Source: Mucor racemosus (lineage: Eukaryota > Mucoromycota > Mucoromycetes > Mucorales > Mucoraceae). From it: 64,000 bases of DNA. A model generated the notes under the pieces. That model was not told the origin of the DNA, did no database searches, and saw only the letters and a program-made list of their open reading frames with translations. Shown one piece after another: positions 1 to 12,675 of this stretch (positions are counted from its first letter, which is position 1; each line of letters starts with the position of its first letter). The translations under genes were made by a program, and so were the position numbers. The stretch is taken from NCBI GenBank assembly GCA_027405735.1, contig JAPEHQ010000018.1, positions 1,116,001 to 1,180,000 of the forward strand, written 5' to 3'.

Positions 1-420
1 TAATGATTGGTTAACGAGGTTAGGGTATTCCCAACTCAAATTTTGGATATCTAAAAATACTAAATCATCCAACGCTACCAAATCCTCAGTTCCTCTTTGA
101 TTTTTCTTTACACCCATACCGCCATAGAATAGAATATGGTTTTTGTGATTGTAATCAGCAGAATGGAAATAACGAGGTGCTGGTGGTGTGTTTTTGGGTT
201 GTACAGCCTTCCATACTTTAGTTTTTAATGATAAAATATAAACTCGATTTGATATTTGTCGAGTGGATTGTAATCTACCGCCGAAAAGATAGATTTGTTG
301 ATTAACCAGGGTAGTTGTTGCCCCAATGAGTGGAGGAGGTACATTTCCAGTAGTCTTATGAAAGTCAGTGATGAGTTCTGCTATCGAATGTGTGGCTGGT
401 GAATTAGTAGCTACAGCCAT
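1..420 (-). CDS. Kelch-repeat protein, N-terminal part (runs off the window)
   Basis: Reading the minus strand from an ATG at 420 gives 140 codons open to the window edge. The protein begins MAVATNSPATHS and contains two kelch-type blades: one with IYLFGGRLQS followed by a VYILSLKTKVW strand, the next with PAPRYFHSADY, ILFYGGMG and a LVFLDIQNLSWEYP strand. The paired glycines, the following aromatic residues and the 'P.PRY.H' start are the kelch signature. Kelch blades form beta-propellers used for protein binding. The C-terminal part, which would show any BTB or other domain, lies outside, so the exact function is open. No intron is seen in this part. Confidence 0.8.
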   Translation of the reverse strand, partial: MAVATNSPATHSIAELITDFHKTTGNVPPPLIGATTTLVNQQIYLFGGRLQSTRQISNRVYILSLKTKVWKAVQPKNTPPAPRYFHSADYNHKNHILFYGGMGVKKNQRGTEDLVALDDLVFLDIQNLSWEYPNLVNQSL

Positions 421-1855
421 TTATTTTAGCTCCTTCTATTTTCTTTGTTCTCTTGATATGGTTAAAAAAAATAGGAAAACAAAAGAGAACGAAATAAAAA
501 GAAGAGCTAAAACAATTATACATCACAATAAGTGTAACAATCCTAGTTTAATAAATGGGTTGAAGCCATGCGTTTAAATTAAGTGTAACGTTGATTCCTT
601 GAAACAACTATACAAACCAACGTGGACATTTAAGATGCCGTATATTTCATTTTTAAAGCAAAAACAGAGCATATTTCACTCTTAAATGTACCATTTAATC
701 TTGTAATTGATTGATTATACATTGTAAAAGAGAGAATGAGGCTCAATGCATATTTCATATGCTAGAAATTTATTTTATAGATTTAATTAGTCTAGCTTCG
801 TTCGAAATTACCTTAAAAAACAACATGACAAATTTCAAGGTCAATGATCTTCAGTTACACTGAATACGGGTTCTGTAGTATGTGTAGTATATATCGGTTG
901 CTGGACGCTTTTATTACAATATTTCAATAATAATTGCTCAAACAAACCTTATTTGGGTCAGTAAACAGTGTTATATTCTATTTTCTTTTCTAATGAAATG
1001 TTGATAATAAATCAAGGTAGGCCAATATAAAAAATGTTGTACCATATGTACGATTACAAAGGCAATTAGGTCATAAATTGCATAGGATCGAAACTAGCAT
1101 TAATTTACGCTTTACACAACGTATACAAAGGAACATGTTTAAATTGTAAACTTCAAATTACGTAGTTTATATGCATATCAAATTGAATTATTTTTAGAAT
1201 GACACAGAGTGAAACAAAATAGCACCATAACCTTTCCAATTCGTTCCAATTTAAAAATTGGAAAGGACATCGAACCTTTTCGACAAGCTAATTTAAATGA
1301 AAAAATAACCACGTGCATATCCCTGAAATGTAACAAATCGCTCTATATAAATTGATCTATAGAAGCCATAGATCGTATAAAAATTAAAAATTATCGGTAA
1401 CTTCAAATTTAATAATAAATATTGGATACTCAACATACGACCTTCACCGACTGGGGTTCATGTATGCATCTTCAAAGCATCTCATTTTATAACCATATAA
1501 GACATAATTACATCAAACAAAAAACCAATATTTCATCAAAGCAGCTTTTTATAAGTTACATGTATCCTTGAATTGCCAAACACAGGTACTTAGATCTTTG
1601 CCATAAAATTTAACAGCTTGAAAATCACCGAAACTCAATACCAGCGCTTTTCTCAACTCCCTTTCTGTACACAGATTAAGATATGAGTCTTGATTACAAT
1701 ATGTGATCAAAAGAAATCCGCATTTCTTTAAGAATTGGGGTACGTTTTATTCAAAATTATAATTTGAAATCGTACAAATCTGATTATTTTGTATGTTAGC
1801 CAGCTTCCGTAAAATACAATGAGTATACAAGAAGTTACGAACTGTATCATTATTT
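421..1855. other. Intergenic, no gene seen
   Basis: AT-rich sequence upstream of the kelch gene. Both strands are broken by frequent stops and no conserved protein motif was recognised. Its left end should hold the kelch promoter. It runs into the first composite repeat at about 1856. Confidence 0.6.
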
Positions 1856-3805
1856 AATCATTGCTACTAAATTGCATAATTTGATATGCAGAAAAACCTT
1901 GAAGTATTCATTCATTTTTTTGGCAATGCTACAAATCATCGTTCAATATAACTGATTATTAATGGATCAGAGAAAATACAATGGTAAAACACTGATACCC
2001 AATGTACATCGAGTTCGAGATTGATAAAAGGTGCATTCATTGTGTGGTGGAAATTGCGACATTTTAATGAATAGAAATTACAGGACTAAGGTCTTGTGTT
2101 TGCCTCAGGATTTTCAAAAGGATTTAGAAGCATACTTCATCAAACTCACTAAGATTTTGAATACTCACCATATGCTATAAGTATCATCTCGTTTTTTATT
2201 TAATAGCTGTATTATTTAAAATCAAGCTTTTCATAATAGCTTATAACAATGACAATAATGGGATGTTTCTGATTTTAAATTGACATTTTTCATAAGGGGG
2301 CTAATGATAAGTTTGATACTACTGTAGATGGAACCAGTCAATTTAGTTTACAGAATTTGGATGAAAATACCGAGCAACCATTTGTAAGCGCTTAAGTTGG
2401 TTCTTCTAGTAAAGCATTGAATAAATTGGCTTGTGACAAAGAGGATAAAAAGACGGCAATAGGTTTCAGTGATGGCCATGTTTATGTTTATGGTATTGGA
2501 AACGTAAGATTAAAGTTTAATGTAAATCATCTCTAGTGCAATAATTATAAAATAAGACTATATTATCATCAAATAAACTACCACACAATATTAACATGTA
2601 TAATGATTTACAGTAATAAGCTTGAATCAAATGGGTACAGCGATGTAAACTCTTGAAAAAGTTTTCAAGTATTATAAAATCTCTTATTTTTAAGACTTAC
2701 AAGGTTTATAAGCGGAATATTAATTTAGAAAATTATTTTTGTCCAGATCATCAATTTTCACATTTTTTAAATTTTTTTTTCCGATTTTGCAAATCTAGAG
2801 TTAATTATATTACCAATTATAAAAATAAAAAATATACACATATACAGAATTTAACGCTCTATTTGTTCAATAAAAAATAATAAATATTTTTATTGCAAAA
2901 TATTACATGAAAATCCTTTAACCAAAAAACCGTTTTTGGGCCAAAAATGCTAAGTTTCATTAGTTAACATTTAATATTAAGCTTTCATAAAATGCGTATT
3001 AGTTGTGGCTACAATTTTCTCTCACAATGTAGTATATTTAAACGTTGATTTTGGTATCAAAATTTGATTTTTCTATTTTTTGATCAAAATCATGAGTATT
3101 GGTAAGGATAATATGAGCCCCGAAAATGTCCGCTAAAAAGTCTGAATTTTCAGACCGTACGTGGTTAAACATAAGAAAAGTTAAGAAAAAACGCATTTTT
3201 ATTTAAAACATAGATATATACTGTATATACAGTAGAAGCGAAGGTACCTCTTTGCACACATTTTTGAGGATATCTCGACGAAAAATCAATATTTTTTAAA
3301 AAACTAAATTGGGTCCGAGAGAGCTCAACGAGCTAAATGAGATGAAGATTGAAAAAAATACTGCTCAATTTAACGAATGTTTTGAAATCTACTACAAAAA
3401 TGACAAAAAAAAATGAAAAAAAATAAAAGTGACCAGAATTTTTTTATACTTAAATATGTTATAAAGCGCTTCAAAACAAGTAAATTTTATTATTAGAAAA
3501 TGTTAGTATAACTTAATTTTTCACAAAGTTATGAAGGTTCAAATTTTTTGATTTTGACAGTGAAATACCTGTAAAAATCTGAAACATTGGCATTGAAAAA
3601 TGCATATCAACTGCAAAAATTAGGATATTTTTGGATACTTGTTTTTGGATTAAAGTTGGTCTTCTTAGGTACATTGGTATATAATTTTTTCTTAGTGTTA
3701 CTTAGTGGGAAAAAAAGTAGAGTAGGGATAAAAAATGAGACTTAGTTCTCAACGAAAAAGCAGTAAATTTCATTTGTATTCGAGTTTTCTTCGATATACG
3801 AAACA
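1856..3805 (+). repeat. Composite dispersed repeat, copy 1 (alpha-beta-gamma1)
   Basis: Left arm alpha (from AATCATTGCTACTAAATTGC) matches 46065 onward. Core beta (about 2609-3185) contains the 15-nt palindrome TTTTTGGGCCAAAAA and the 12-nt palindrome TTTTGATCAAAA and recurs near 20566, 25262, 42310 (inverted), 47270 and 50930. Right arm gamma1 (about 3225-3805) matches 29080 and 51535. Copies agree over hundreds of bases by eye, with scattered substitutions and small indels. No transposase is encoded. Confidence 0.85.
2299..2515 (+). pseudogene. Dynein intermediate chain WD-repeat fragment, in repeat copy 1
   Basis: One frame gives TTVDGTSQFSLQNLDENTEQ, then a TAA stop, then KALNKLACDKEDKKTAIGF and SDGHVYVYGIGNV. 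This follows the C-terminal WD-repeat region of cytoplasmic dynein intermediate chains, where animal proteins have the order VDG..LWNLN.DTE, then ALN.VRW, then VGDSEG..YDVG. Only this stretch is present, with no start codon and an internal stop, so it is a gene fragment carried by the repeat and not a functional gene. Confidence 0.7.
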
Positions 3806-4838
3806 TTTATCGAAATATTTATTGAAGCATTTAGCCAAGTACACTTAGTTCATATACATTGTGAAGTGTATTCATTTTCAAGAAAAGGGATTTTATTGAG
3901 AGATCACTCGACCTGAACATAAAAGTAATGGAAGGATAAAAGCAGCAGACAGAAAATCTATGTTATATGATAGTGGTTATTAGAATCTGAGTGAATATCT
4001 CTACAAATAGCGTTACCATCATAGCTATTATGCTTTGATGAGAAAACCAAAACATCTTTGCATCATAATTTTACAATCACTGTTGCCAGGCTATACAAAA
4101 TAATTTATAGCAATTTTTTATACTTTTGGAGTTATTCTTAAAAAATTGAAGCCTTATATACATGTTTTAAGAAAAGCATATTGAAGTGTAATTTGCATTT
4201 AAAATGGTTGCTGATGCTATTATGCGCATTTATTTCGTGTGAGATGCTATGTCAATTTGTGAATTATCGTATATTTGAATGATTTCCTTCAAAAATCTAT
4301 CTGTACGAAATTATATTTTCTGTAGATATTCAAAAAGTTAAAATAGTAGATATCTTGCTTTAGGTATATTGTAAAATATTGATTTTAGATACGTTTAAAT
4401 GGAATGGAGGATTGAAAACTTGATTCAAAGAAAGCTTCTGAACCTGAAATCTTGTTTATTAAAGGTTTAAACGAATAAAAAAAAAACTCAATGCAATGGT
4501 TTGCATCTTGAGATTGTTGTTTGATCCAAGCAATATAGAATTGAAGGATCTTAAGGCTACTATGAATCAATGTATTACCGATAATTTTTTTATATTTCTG
4601 TAGCCTATTTGTATACAAATGCGTATTGTTACAACTGAAGTTATACTATAAGCTAAAGAAGCTGCGGTTTGCGAAATCAGGTAATTGGATACTCCTTAAT
4701 TTATTTCAATAAAAAAAAATTAAACGTTCTTGGTTTCTATATCTTTTATCCTATAATTTATATAATCTTATTCATCCTCTTTTTTTAAATCATATCCAGA
4801 AAATAATCATAAAAATAATACTATAACGCCAAAATAGT
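3806..4838. other. Intergenic, upstream of the Hook gene
   Basis: AT-rich, stop-dense sequence between repeat copy 1 and the Hook start codon. No coding motif was recognised. The last few hundred bases should contain the Hook promoter, but no distinctive element could be assigned. Confidence 0.5.
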
Positions 4839-7663
4839 ATGCTGGTAAAGTCAGAGATGGAAGGAAGTCCTGAAGCAGCTATTATTCAATGGGTAAAATC
4901 AATTAAATATCAAAAAAGTTAAAAAAAAAAAAAAAAAAAAAGCGTGTATAGTTGACGAGAATTAAATTAGATTAATACATTTGATAATATTTCACATTCC
5001 ATAACTCATATTCAAGATTTATCGGATGGTATAACACTTTTTGAAGTAGTTTCCGACATGTAAATATATATATTTTTTTTACTGTTTAAATCTATTAATT
5101 CACATCTATTTCATTAGCGATTATAAATGGTTTAAACTTATACGTTCTGCTGATGTGGGAGATAACTGGGTTCTAAAGATCAACAACCTGAAAAAGCTGT
5201 ATAAGCTTGTCTCTCGATATTATGAGGAAGTTTTGGATATGTCGTTTACTAATTTGCCAGAGGTTAATTTGAATGCCATTGCTAAAGATTCAGATCCCCG
5301 TGGAATCATTCAATTATGTAAATACATTTTGACCATTGCCGTAATGTGCTCAGATAATTTGAAATATATTCAAAATATTCAATTACTGAGCGAAGGAAGT
5401 CAAAACCACATCAAGAAATTTATCGAAGAGGTAGGTCGACCACTTTTTATTCATGTAAACAAAGAAACTCAATTTTCATATACAACAGACAGTATCATAT
5501 GCTCAAGCACCAAGCGAACCTCAAGAAACATCTGACAATTATACCCAAAACAGTTATATGGATGATGGCACATATCGAAGTCAAAGCGAATTAACTAGAA
5601 TCTCTAAAGAAAAGGAAGAACTTGAAAATCAAAATAGGCAATTGATTGATAAACATTCTGAATTGTTAACTAAATATGTAAATATCGTGCGCTTTGCCTC
5701 GACGTGAAAAACATGCTGATTATAACTATATTTGTAGGATAAACTTGAGAATGAAAAGCAAGATTTACAAGCTAGATTAAAGGATATGGATACTGCTGTT
5801 GCACAAGCAAACGAAACCGGCAGAGCCGATTTCATCATGAGAACAGAAATTGATCATTTAAAACAAGATTTGTAAGACTTGAAAATAAAAAAGGGTATAA
5901 TTTTTAAAAAAAGTACTAAACAATTTCTATAGACAAAGAAGTGAAGACACTCGACAAGAACAAGAAAGAAGATTAGATTATCAAAATCGTCAAATTAGAG
6001 ATTTAACTCGCAGAGTAAGTTGGTGATCAAATGTTGATATTTTTGAATTAACATGCAAATTTTCACTATAGAATGACGATCTCACAAAATACGAAGCACA
6101 AGCAGCAGCATTAAAAGATCAATTGGATGAACATCGCCACACTGCTGAAGACCTCCAAAAAGCAGAAAATGTTATCGAGAAATACAAAAAGAAACTTGAG
6201 GAAACAGCAGATTTAAGAAAGCAAGTGAAAGCACTAGAAGATCAGAATCATTCTTTAATGGACAGCAATCAAAAACTTGAAGATGATTATCGAAATGTTC
6301 TTGCCTTCAAGACTTTAATGGATTCCTATAAAGATCAGGTTGCCATGTTGGAGACAAAGAACAATGAATTGATTCGTGAAAAGAACAAGATTGAATACGA
6401 ATTAGCTCACTATAACAAAAAGATGGAAGTTTTGGAAGCTGACAAAGTAAGAGATTCAGATCGTATTCAAGCTTTAGAGGATCATCTTCAAGAAGCTCAA
6501 CTTGGCATGAGTACAGTCGATCCACCTACTTTACAAAGAGCAACTACTGGCGATACAGTGGATATGGAAATCGATGATTATAATTTAAATGATTCCTTGG
6601 AGGATTCATTAAAGGAATCCAATGTCATTGAACTCAAATTATCCAAGCGTCGTCTTGAACGTCAAGTAAAGACACTACAGGATGAGAAAGCTGCTGGAGG
6701 AGGAGGCCAAAAGGTTGTTGTTCTTCAACATCTTCTTGATGATGCCAATCGTCTTAAAACCAAATTTGAAAAGAGCTATTTGGATGTATCGCAGGAGCGA
6801 GACATTTTACAAAGCGATATGGCACGTATCCGTGAAGGCATTCCTGATGCCATTGTAGATCAATCTGAAAATACTCTTTCTTTGCGTCTTCGTATCATTG
6901 AACTTGAAAAGGAGGCCAAGTCTTTGAATGAAACTATTGCCAAGTTGGAACAAAAGATATCGGAAGGTCGTTTCCAAGGTGATGATGAGGGCATGGACGA
7001 TGTTCGTAGTAAATACAACGAATTAGAAGCCAAGTCTAACAGCTTAGAAGAGCAAACCAAGAAACAATTGCAAGATATCAACAAGTTGCTTTTGGAGAAA
7101 GACATTTTGCATGGTCAAAGTCTTGAGCAAAAGGATCTCTTGTTGGCAACAGAAAGAGTCAATAGTGATTTGAAGGAATCTTTGGCTGCATTTAAGGCAA
7201 AGGATGATGAACCTTTCAAGCAAAAGAACGCTGAAATGCAGCAACAACTCATCAAATTGCAAGAAGATCTTCACAGTGTGAATAACAAACTCAAGCAATC
7301 TAAAGAGGTAATAAAAATTATCTTTTTGCAATGCAACATATTATTAACATTGGATTATAGTTTATCAAGAAGCAAAATGCTCTTCTTTCTGATATCAAAC
7401 GTGATGCCGAAACTGGCAACTTTGATGAAGCTGTCAATTCATTGAAGACCGAAGTCGAAATGCGTAATGAAGAAATCGAAAAGTACAAAAGACAACTTCA
7501 TGAAACTCGTAGCCAAAATCGTCGTGAACAACAATTGATGATTTCAGCTTGGTATGATATGTCTAGAAGAACCAACAAAGATGTTGTAAATAACAAAGCC
7601 TCTCCTATTTCATGGCTTGGTCAACAAAGAAGAACGCTCGATAATCAACTTAAACGTCGTTAA
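4839..7663 (+). CDS. HOK1: Hook-family dynein adaptor
   Basis: Eight exons: 4839-4892, 4971-5059, 5118-5430, 5489-5677, 5738-5871, 5933-6014, 6072-7307 and 7361-7663, giving about 799 aa, close to known Hook proteins. The N-terminal Hook (calponin-like) domain, residues 1-155, reads AAIIQW, ITHIQDLSDGITLFEVVSDI, DYKWFKLIRSADVGDNWVL, NLKKLYKLVSRYYEEVL. From about residue 215 onward the protein is almost entirely heptad-rich coiled coil (LEDQNHSLMDSNQKLEDDY, AMLETKNNELIREKN). Fungal Hook proteins link early endosomes, through FTS and FHIP partners, to dynein-dynactin; that role is inferred from the family. Intron 1 contains a 23-nt A run. A second in-frame ATG is at 4857. A 24-nt A tract lies downstream of the gene. 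Confidence 0.9.
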
Positions 7664-8047
7664 ATAACCCATATAATATACATAAACACATCATATAGCT
7701 TTAAATAAAATTCATTTTGAATATTTTGTCTCAACTCCAAAAAAAAAAAAAAAAAAAAAAAAAAGGTATTCATCATGGTTCAAATACTGGTAATTTACAA
7801 TGACAATACGGAATAAGATGCACCGACATCTAGTGTTTTTTCTTTTCAATTCTGGCTATATCTTTTTGGAACAATATATGACTTTGTGGTATTTATTAAG
7901 GGGTTTGTAGTGTATTTCTACATTTTGAAAAAAGTAAATCGAAAACAAGCATCTTGAGATACTTTACATAGCAATAAACATTATACAAACATGATTCATC
8001 CAAAGAGGCGAAATTTGTAAAATAAACACCCAAAAATGACCTATATT
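7664..8047. terminator. Convergent 3' region between Hook and the Rho GEF
   Basis: A 384-bp spacer between two convergent stop codons. It holds an AAATAAAATTC stretch suited to Hook polyadenylation, followed by a genomic A tract at about 7740-7764. Nothing coding is seen. Confidence 0.45.
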
Positions 8048-11000
8048 TTATTTTTCAAGGCTAAAAATCATTTCATTGCCTGTTCTTCGATCCTCCATCA
8101 CAAAGTAAATAATATCAGAAGGCTCTAATCTTAAGCACCGTATATTATGCCCTGTTATAATTTGAGTCAAGTCGCCCTATTAATGATTATTAGTTATTAT
8201 ATCAGTTTATATTTTGAATGATGATGTACCGTATTGACATGTCTAATTTCAATAAAGCTAGAATCAAATGCCAGAATATAAGGGTATCTGAATGCAAATT
8301 CAGTTGGATGGCCTTCCCAATTAATGATCCAATCTGATCTTATTCGACGTCCTTTTTTATCAATGTAAAATGCAATTTCTAACAAAACCAAAAATCGATC
8401 AACATAAGTCTGAAAATAGTATAGTTGTTATATTTTTACCATTGTAACAAAGCATAATACATCCATCAGGATGTCTAAATATAGATACTGGTCTCAAAGT
8501 TTCTCTTTGTCCAATAAAGTTATGGCTCTCATCGCTTGGATCAAGAACGCCTAGTCAGGTAAGCTTTTAGTCTTCATTATCATTTAATCCATTCAAGTAT
8601 TGTAAAACTCACTTTGAACACCTGCTGAGCCGATATCTACCATTTGAAATCCTTTAGCACTACCCACACAAATAACATTTTTAAAGTACTGAATAGATGT
8701 AGCCTCTCCTGGTATATACAAGTCCTTGAAACCTCGCAATGTCTCATTTGAATGTCGAATAAACAACCCTAAACTAGGCTTATTGCTGCTCTTCTTTTTC
8801 TTTTTCTTTTTACTATCAGATCCCTTATCGTCGTATGGTTCCATAGCACGAATAGTAGATGTCATGGAATTGTATTTTACAAAGCATACCAAGGTACGCT
8901 CAATAGGTTTACCTCCTGTAGATTTATCATACACTTGTCCCACCTTGAAAAACGAAACATTATTACTAATCTTTCGCAAATGTTGTACCACCTTTTTCGA
9001 CTTTTTCGCATAATGATGTGCGCTGGTATGGCTACTGCTACTATTACTGCTGTTGGTAGCACGGCTTTCAGTACTATTTGAACTAACACTGCGGAGACTA
9101 TGATCACGTATACTTTTCATCTTGTATGATGATGGTGAAGACACAGATGGTGAAGATACAATGGTGGTATCTACAAGGATATTGTTATTCTCGTCAAATA
9201 AAGCATACAATGAATATGTATATAGCATTTTATCGGCTAGGATTAACATGATTTGTGAGCTTTCAAGGATATCGATTTGAGATACTTTCTCCAGAGACAG
9301 TATTTTTACAATGCCTTCATTGTCTACATCATCTCCATCATCTTCATCTATTTGGTTTGGAGCAATAGGTTTTTTGAGGTAAATACCATGATCACAACCA
9401 AAAATAATGAATGATGCATAGGTTGCAGCGCATTGTACTTTGTTGAATGTGCTGAAAAACTGATCGCTGATGCCTGTCATTCGAAACACCTTTGATTTCT
9501 CCATGATGGAATGACGGTATTTTTCGATTGTATCTACCCATTTTCTTCGACTTGCGAGTGTGGATGCGTATAATGTAATTGTACCTGAACCTTGTCTACC
9601 TAAATGTATAAAGCTTATAGGATACCCATTTTTTCCATTTGCATTGCCCACAGAAGAAGATGAATATGATAGTAGTGGCGATGGTAAGAAATCGGAATTT
9701 CCTCCTGTTGAATAAAATGATCCTGTGCTTGAGCGATTGTAAGGAAGTATTGAGCTTGATCTTCTTGTTTGATCTGGCAATGCGATGGCTAATAATGCCA
9801 ATGGTATAGGCTATTGGGTCAAGATATTTAGTGTCACTGAGAATGGTATTAAAGGTATGACATAAATCTAACCTTTTTATACAACTTGAATACTTCTGTG
9901 TTATCAAAGAATTTTGATTTGATTAAAAGTAGACAATGATCCAAGACATACACTTGTAACTCTGAAGACTCAGAAGCTGTATTGCTAGCTGTGCTTTTTC
10001 TCTTTAATGGTCCTTTTAATATAATTTTGCGATCTTCAGAAAGCAAATCCAAGTCATCCTATGTACGAAAATTAGGCTTTTTATGCATATAAAAAGACAT
10101 GCAACAGCTTACAATATCCTGAGTTTGCATATTCTTCTTGTTGAATGCGAGCTTTTTCTCTAAAATCTCTAAACTAAACTTATTTTCAGTTTTTCCAGAT
10201 TCTTCATTGACTCTTTGAAGGAATTGTTGAATCAGCTGCATGGCTTTAGGGATTGTTTCACGGTCTGGGTAGTTTTCAGGAGTGTTTTTTAATATTTCTC
10301 TTAGTAAAAGGTTGTATCTTCCTAATCGAGTTGTTGGTTTTGTCAAATAGCCATTTAATTCCAACTTTCGAGATACTGGAGCTCTTTCAGTCATCTAACA
10401 ATAAAAAACTTGAGTATTCTAAATATTAGATCAATTACTGCTATTTATCGTACCTGAACAAATTCAGCAAATGCAGTATTGGATGATCTTTCGGTCTCCA
10501 GAATATATTTACTAATAATTTGATGTGATCCATAAGCGATAAAATGCTCGAATAAATTAGATACATGCTTTAAGAATATATCACCAATTTTGTGCACCAC
10601 TTTATGCTCTAATTGACGTTGTAAAAGATCAGTTAAAAGCAGGGAGTTATTCTCTCTGATCTCTGGAAGATTCCAAAATAAATCATTGACGAATTTATCT
10701 CTTCGTTCTACTGGAATGCAATCGTTTGATAATAATGGCTTGATCCAATTCTATAATTTTACCTTTCTATCATTAGTAGTTGATTTGTATTTTACTTTTT
10801 TTTTTTTTTTTTTCTTATCCATACTTTTTCTACATAGAGTAAATCCTCGACAAAATCCCTTTCTGTGTAGATTAATTCATATATAATTTCCTGTCGTTTT
10901 TTCTCTTTGGATGATAAGCTATTTGATATTGATTTTGAGACAGTGTTGATCCATAATCTATCTTCCTAATATTATAGCCATAGTTTGGTTGGCTGTCATT

Positions 11001-12675
11001 TGCATGCAATATTAATTACTTACATTTTCTTCAAATAAAGAGTTTTGGTTCTGCGATATACATTGAAATTAGTGATAAAACCCTGGTTTGTCATTCATGC
11101 ACAGTACCTGATTAAATCGACGAGGACATAGTACGCTATAACATGTATTTTCAATAGTACAAGTCGAGGAATAACAATCTGTCAGTAGAGTAAAAACTCC
11201 ATTTGGCATATCATCTTTATCATTAGTATCTTCATCCTCGTTTGATTTAATAATTGTATCAAAAATAATAGCATCTGAATCAGCAGACAATTTTCGTTTT
11301 ATGGACGGCTTTCCAATAGCCTGATGTTCTTTGAATTGATATAATTCATGCACAGAGTCTCGTAAACGATGTTCATAGTTTACATCATGAAAAAACTTTT
11401 GGTCATCCAGCGCACGTCCTACTAAAACAGCTAAATTTCGATCTGAAGTCTTTATGATGGAAGCCAAAATATTCTGCATAAGCATAATGAGTACAAAACC
11501 TTGTTGAAAAATATAAATTTCTACATACTACAGCTTCCCTTCCATCAAAAACATCATGATATTTGATGCTATCTTTTGTCTTTGTGCCAACCACCATATT
11601 CTCTTTGAATACATGAGCAATCTTTGATAACAATGCAGGATATATATTGTTGTTTGCCATTGATGTTGTAGGTGGAGATGGTGAATCAAAAGAAAATGAT
11701 TGTGATCTTTCATTCTTTTTATTATTTTCTCTTCTCTTTTTTCGGGAAAGAGACATTTGATGTACACTTTCGGCTGATTTCCTTAGGGGCAAACTTAAAG
11801 TAGTTGAAGAACTTGTCCACAGATGATCTAGATTTGCTATTTATAACAACAACGTTTAGCAAAACTCATATATATATATATATATATATATATAACTATT
11901 TAACGATCATCTCTCCCCTCATTTCATTTCTAAATGCCTGTAAATACCCAAACATTACCGCTCTTATTCCCTCCTCTACCTCCCTTCTCATCCAACTCCC
12001 CTTCCTATATAGCCTTATCTCCTATATATCTAACTCACTTTTACTTCGAGACAATGTAGATAATTTAGCTCGCATAGGTGCAGTTGATTTTGAGAGCTTT
12101 GATAATAAAGTGCTACTACTTGCCACTAAAGCATTATTGACGTTGTTATCATTGATTTTACCTTGATCTTGTAAAATAATTTTTGGCTCTAAATTAGATG
12201 TCGGTTCAAATAAGGTAGTATGATTACTTTCGATAGTTTTAATTGAAATGTTATCTTCATCATCTTCATCGTCGTCATCATCGTCATCTTCATCCCCATC
12301 AGATAATGTAAATGATGTTGTTTCTACACCAGGTAATGCAGTGTTCAGGGGCGCAAATATGATCGCGCCTGGTCGATATATGAAATCCTCATCGTCTTGT
12401 TCTACTTCTATTGCTGCAGTGAGTACTGTAGTTGTCGGTGGTGATTCAGTCAGCATGATTTCCTTTTCTTGTTGTTGTTGTTGTTGTTGTTGCTGCTGCT
12501 GCTGCTGCTGCTGTAAAAGATAGTATTTATTCCGAAATGCCGCTGCTGGTGTCAACGCATCATTTGAACTTTCAGTTACAGGATGTGAATTATGTGTTAC
12601 CATGCCAACGCGACCATGATGATTACTATCTATCGATGAAGGAGATTGTGTATTTAAGGTCATAAAAGATAACAA
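8048..12675 (-). CDS. ROM2: Rho1 guanine-nucleotide exchange factor, Rom2/Rgf type (DEP-RhoGEF-PH-CNH)
   Basis: Twelve exons on the minus strand: 12039-12675, 11532-11836, 11108-11473, 11024-11050, 10834-10965, 10454-10750, 10113-10394, 9873-10058, 8613-9810, 8440-8550, 8230-8378 and 8048-8176, about 1272 aa. Order: low-complexity N-terminus with polyQ and an acidic run; DEP domain about 265-345 (IYPALLSKIAHVFKE, YHDVFDGREA, TSDRNLAVLVGRALD); RhoGEF about 463-655 (KRQEIIYELIYTERDFVEDL, RYNLLLREILKNTP); PH about 690-845; CNH about 866-1265 (IIFGCDHGIYL, VICVGSAKGFQMVDIG, FAFRYPYILAF). The family activates Rho1 for cell-wall integrity signalling and glucan synthesis at the membrane; this role is inferred. 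The first intron's donor (12038 or 12044) and acceptor (11836 or 11827) each have two in-frame options. Confidence 0.92.
10801..10813 (+). repeat. T/A homopolymer inside a Rho GEF intron
   Basis: Part of an uninterrupted T run (about 10797-10813 on the plus strand, A on the sense strand) within the intron between the two RhoGEF-domain exons. It is one of several homopolymers in introns of this window. Confidence 0.7.
11868..11894. repeat. (TA)n microsatellite in the first Rho GEF intron
   Basis: Perfect alternating TA of about 13 units in the intron between exons 1 and 2 of the Rho GEF. Confidence 0.8.
12244..12300 (-). repeat. GAT-rich codon repeat coding an acidic run
   Basis: Plus-strand CATCATCGTC-type repeats translate on the minus strand into DGDEDDDDDDDEDDEDN within the Rho GEF N-terminal region. 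The antisense frame gives a polyserine shadow ORF. Confidence 0.8.
12469..12513 (-). repeat. CAA/CAG triplet tract coding polyglutamine
   Basis: A run of TTG then CTG triplets on the plus strand reads as about 15 consecutive glutamines in the Rho GEF N-terminal region. The switch from CAA to CAG codons within the run suggests growth by replication slippage in two phases. Confidence 0.85.

Noticed and set aside
2299..7663. Functional link between the Hook dynein adaptor and the nearby dynein chain fragment
   Set aside because: The fragment belongs to a dispersed repeat also found far from Hook, so the closeness is most likely chance.
12248..12523. Plus-strand polyserine/polycysteine ORF
   Set aside because: Antisense shadow of the acidic and polyglutamine runs of the Rho GEF.
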